DNA of 64,000 bases, from assembly GCA_017414965.1 (NCBI GenBank), contig JAFQJL010000004.1, positions 17,031 to 81,030 of the forward strand, read 5' to 3'. The position numbers and the translations under genes were made by a program. Below the pieces are notes generated by a model, which saw only the letters and a list, made by a program, of their open reading frames with translations, did no database searches and was not told the DNA's origin. Origin of the DNA: Clostridia bacterium. Its GTDB lineage: Bacteria > Bacillota > Clostridia > Oscillospirales > Acutalibacteraceae. Numbering within the stretch: the stretch's first letter is position 1; every line of letters starts with the position of its first letter. Of the stretch, positions 62,083 to 64,000 are shown piece by piece.

Positions 62083-62742
62083 TTGGTCGTTCGTCAAATA
62101 GCAACTCTTTCAGATGAGTTGAAACCGTTTATTCAAAGCGGGAATTATGAACCATACACACTGGACTTAATGAACAAATCAGCACTCGTTTTTCCGGGGC
62201 AGTATGAATGGAATGAAGACCAATCGAATGGTCAGTGCGATTTTTACGATGTTCATACCCTTGAAAAATTCGAAGCAAAACTCCCCTTTGACAAAAAGGA
62301 AGGTCAATTGATTTGCAGTAACAATGCAAATCTTAAAGACTGGATTGAGTTCATGATGAACGAAGAAGAGGAATTTGGCGAGAAAATAATTCGTTGCAGA
62401 GGGCAGTACAAAATAACTGACCTTACGTTATATAAGACGTTAGAAAAACGAATTAACACAGTGCAAAAGGATGAGAATGCGGTTTTTCTGTTTCCTTATC
62501 CGATAACACTAGACGCGGAAGGTGGCGACGGATTGAATCTCTTGCATTTTTGTGGAGATATCCTTTCAAACATCTTTTCTGAATTGGCAAAACAAGGGGT
62601 AATTAGCACACGAAAAATTTATGTGATTTATCCTTCGTTGGACAATAAGATGGTGTTAAGATGTTTAAACAACCATCAAAGGGAGTATCTGTTCTCAGCA
62701 GATATGAAACGTTTCTTTTCTTACGAATTTTTGCCAATATAA
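62083..62742 (+). CDS. AT-rich cargo gene of unknown function
   Basis: The 219-aa product (from TTG 62083 behind GGGAGGAAA) has no recognisable family: an acidic, helix- and strand-mixed soluble protein with segments such as FPGQYEWNEDQ and KIYVIYPSLDNKMVLRCL, no signal or membrane helix. Codon use is strikingly AT-rich compared with every neighbour, pointing to transfer from a different host. An in-frame extension up to 62035 is possible. A terminator follows. The protein may be complete or an N-terminally truncated remnant. Confidence 0.55.
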   Translation: MVVRQIATLSDELKPFIQSGNYEPYTLDLMNKSALVFPGQYEWNEDQSNGQCDFYDVHTLEKFEAKLPFDKKEGQLICSNNANLKDWIEFMMNEEEEFGEKIIRCRGQYKITDLTLYKTLEKRINTVQKDENAVFLFPYPITLDAEGGDGLNLLHFCGDILSNIFSELAKQGVISTRKIYVIYPSLDNKMVLRCLNNHQREYLFSADMKRFFSYEFLPI

Positions 62743-62764
62743 CTTCCGCGTTTATGGAGTATCA

Positions 62765-62799
62765 GCCGAGCAGAGCATTACGCTCTGCTCGGCTTTTTT
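62765..62799 (+). terminator. Terminator after the cargo gene
   Basis: GCCGAGCAGAGC/GCTCTGCTCGGC, a 12-bp stem around ATTAC, is followed by TTTTTTG. Confidence 0.92.
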
Positions 62800-62800
62800 G

Positions 62801-64000
62801 TTATGCCGCGATGTCTAAGCCGTTTGTAAACTGTTCAAAGTCGAAGTTGAAATCGATCTTCACTTTATAATCTCTGGAAACCTCAATGCGGTTGATGAGG
62901 GCGTTCACCACCATCTTCTTTTTCTCCAAGCTCGCACTGTCGTACAGTTCCGCCCAAGAGATCAGCTCGTCAAAATGGTCGCTGAGCTGACGGAGCAGAT
63001 TTTCGGTGTCTTTCACGTCCCGCCTCGCATCGGCGCATTGTTCACAGAGCCGCGCACATTCGCTCTCCGCCTCGCGAATCAAATCGGACAGCATCTCGGT
63101 GGAAAAGGAACTCTCGCCCCGAATGGATTTCACCACCTCGGCTTTGAGCAGGGTGAGATTATCGCTTGCCTTGCCGTAATCGGCATTCAGCATAATCAGC
63201 CGCGCCTTGCGCAATTCCAACTCGTTGGCATATTTCGCATTGACCACTTCGCTTTTGGACACCCCTTTCATCTTGGCGAAAATGTCCTTGATGATGGAGT
63301 CCACAATATCGTCCAAAATGTGCATGGTGTAACCGGTCTGCCCATCGCACTCGGTCTGTTTGCGGGTCTTGCCATAACAGACGTAGCGAAGCCGCTTGGT
63401 GGTGTCCACCGTGCCGTCGGTGCGTTTGCGGTACCGCCCGTTGGTGCTGAGCAGTAATCGCGCCCCGCAATGCCCGCAAAACACCTTGCCCGCCAACAGC
63501 GATTTGGCTTTGCTGTTCATCGGCGGCACGGGATTGGCGCGGTGGTTGATGGATCGCTGATTCATAATCTCGCGTGCTTTTTCGAACTGCTCCGGGGTTA
63601 TAATTTGCAGTTCCAAGATAACACCCGAGCGGGATTCGCCGCTCCGAAGCACCCCCGTATAGGTCAGATTTTGCAGCATCCCCCGCACGGTGGCGGAATG
63701 CCACTTTTTGCCCGTGCGGGCACGGTAGCCGTGGTCGTTGAGCCAAGTCGTGATGGTGTGAGCACCCAACCCCTCACGGGTGTATTTATCAAAAATGATC
63801 TTCACCACCAGCGCCTCGTCCGCATTCACTTGCAGGTCAAAGAGTTCGTGCTTTTTCTTGTTAACCCGCCCGTTTTTCACAAGGTCGTATCCATAGGCGG
63901 CACCGCCGCCTTTATAATGACCCGACTCCACGATCTGACCCAAGCTCGTTTTGGTACGCACCGAGGTTTTCTCACTCTCGCCGTCCGCTTGCCAAAAGCG
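62801..64000 (-). CDS. Large serine recombinase (C-terminal part; truncated by window edge)
   Basis: The frame is open to the window edge, so the N-terminal resolvase domain with the catalytic Ser lies outside. About 400 residues are visible. First comes the end of the linker (SEKTSVRTKTSLGQIV), then the recombinase domain (GGGAAYGYDLVKNG, GLGAHTITTWLNDHGYRARTGKKW), the zinc ribbon (CGHCGARLLLS...CYGKTRKQTEC) and a long coiled coil before the C-terminal stretch. This is the large serine recombinase type that integrates conjugative transposons and phages in gut Firmicutes. GC content matches the host, unlike the neighbouring cargo gene. Confidence 0.92.
   Translation of the reverse strand, partial: RFWQADGESEKTSVRTKTSLGQIVESGHYKGGGAAYGYDLVKNGRVNKKKHELFDLQVNADEALVVKIIFDKYTREGLGAHTITTWLNDHGYRARTGKKWHSATVRGMLQNLTYTGVLRSGESRSGVILELQIITPEQFEKAREIMNQRSINHRANPVPPMNSKAKSLLAGKVFCGHCGARLLLSTNGRYRKRTDGTVDTTKRLRYVCYGKTRKQTECDGQTGYTMHILDDIVDSIIKDIFAKMKGVSKSEVVNAKYANELELRKARLIMLNADYGKASDNLTLLKAEVVKSIRGESSFSTEMLSDLIREAESECARLCEQCADARRDVKDTENLLRQLSDHFDELISWAELYDSASLEKKKMVVNALINRIEVSRDYKVKIDFNFDFEQFTNGLDIAA

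Larger units (their letters stand above)
61821..64000. mobile_element. Left end of an integrated element at tRNA-Ala (continues past window)
   Basis: Seen: tRNA 3' end repeated directly and inverted, a shift to AT-rich coding from about 62083 to 62742, and a large serine recombinase at 62801 reading toward the tRNA. Together these indicate an integrative element (ICE, prophage or transposon). The right boundary is outside the window, so its size and cargo are unknown. Whether the serine recombinase or a lost tyrosine recombinase made the tRNA-derived repeats cannot be decided here. Confidence 0.65.

Overview
The window looks like the chromosome of an anaerobic, Gram-positive member of the Clostridia, most likely Oscillospirales/Ruminococcaceae-like and of moderately high GC. 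Evidence: a complete Firmicutes-type S10-spc-alpha ribosomal operon with zinc-ribbon S14 and zinc-type S4, the glycyl-radical enzymes NrdD and PflB each followed by its activase, PduL, NiaR, a RelQ-type alarmone synthetase, a zapA/U32-peptidase pair, many intrinsic terminators and many sigma-A-like promoters (TTGNNN-17-TATAAT). No rRNA or CRISPR array is present. One tRNA (Ala, GGC) is present near the right end.

Layout. 1-5.6 kb: tail of a possible solute-binding protein, pduL, a family-4 uracil-DNA glycosylase, parA-parB-serS and an acyl-ACP thioesterase. 5.6-21.5 kb: the ribosomal block rpsJ to rplQ including secY, adk, map, infA and rpoA. It is driven by a consensus promoter and preceded by a ~350-nt leader that contains an intrinsic terminator (candidate attenuator). 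21.5-27 kb: an orphan glycosidase-like gene, then nrdD-nrdG-dut. 27-30 kb, minus strand: a 206-aa unknown protein, zapA and a U32/RlhA-like peptidase. 30-34.2 kb: a double-GT2 glycosyltransferase with rmlA, rmlD and rmlC for dTDP-rhamnose (rmlB is absent). 34.2-37.4 kb: pflB-pflA. 37.4-40.6 kb: two half-size TauE/SafE genes, an rRNA m5C methyltransferase, a small Cys-rich protein and a PHP phosphoesterase. 40.6-45 kb, minus strand: glycogen phosphorylase, galE and a TetR regulator. 45-49 kb: relQ, an XRE regulator, two small unknowns, then niaR-malic enzyme. 49-54 kb: zinc-ribbon protein, sigma-like factor, lipoprotein, NAD(P)HX dehydratase, membrane protein, a D,D-carboxypeptidase and an orphan ECF S component. 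54-61.7 kb: murA, walJ/yycJ, fba, folB, M20 dipeptidase, rpiB, Xaa-Pro aminopeptidase and an HPr-like protein. 61.7-64 kb: tRNA-Ala followed by repeated pieces of its own 3' end, an AT-rich cargo gene and a large serine recombinase running off the window, which is the edge of an integrated element.

The most interesting signals are these. (1) The same NrdR-box-like palindrome sits in the -35/-10 spacer of both nrdD and pflB, each with a second upstream copy, suggesting joint control of two oxygen-sensitive glycyl-radical systems. nrdD also has a near-duplicate promoter about 190 bp upstream. (2) There is an attenuator-like terminator inside the S10 leader. (3) The tRNA-Ala 3' end is repeated once directly and once inverted within 200 bp, next to a serine recombinase. 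(4) Several proteins are unusual: the U32 peptidase reads through its terminator into dut, an HPr fold lacks the phosphorylatable His, a carboxypeptidase has an altered SxN motif, and a zapA-linked protein carries an internal duplication.

All coordinates and motifs were read by eye. No database search, alignment or folding program was run.
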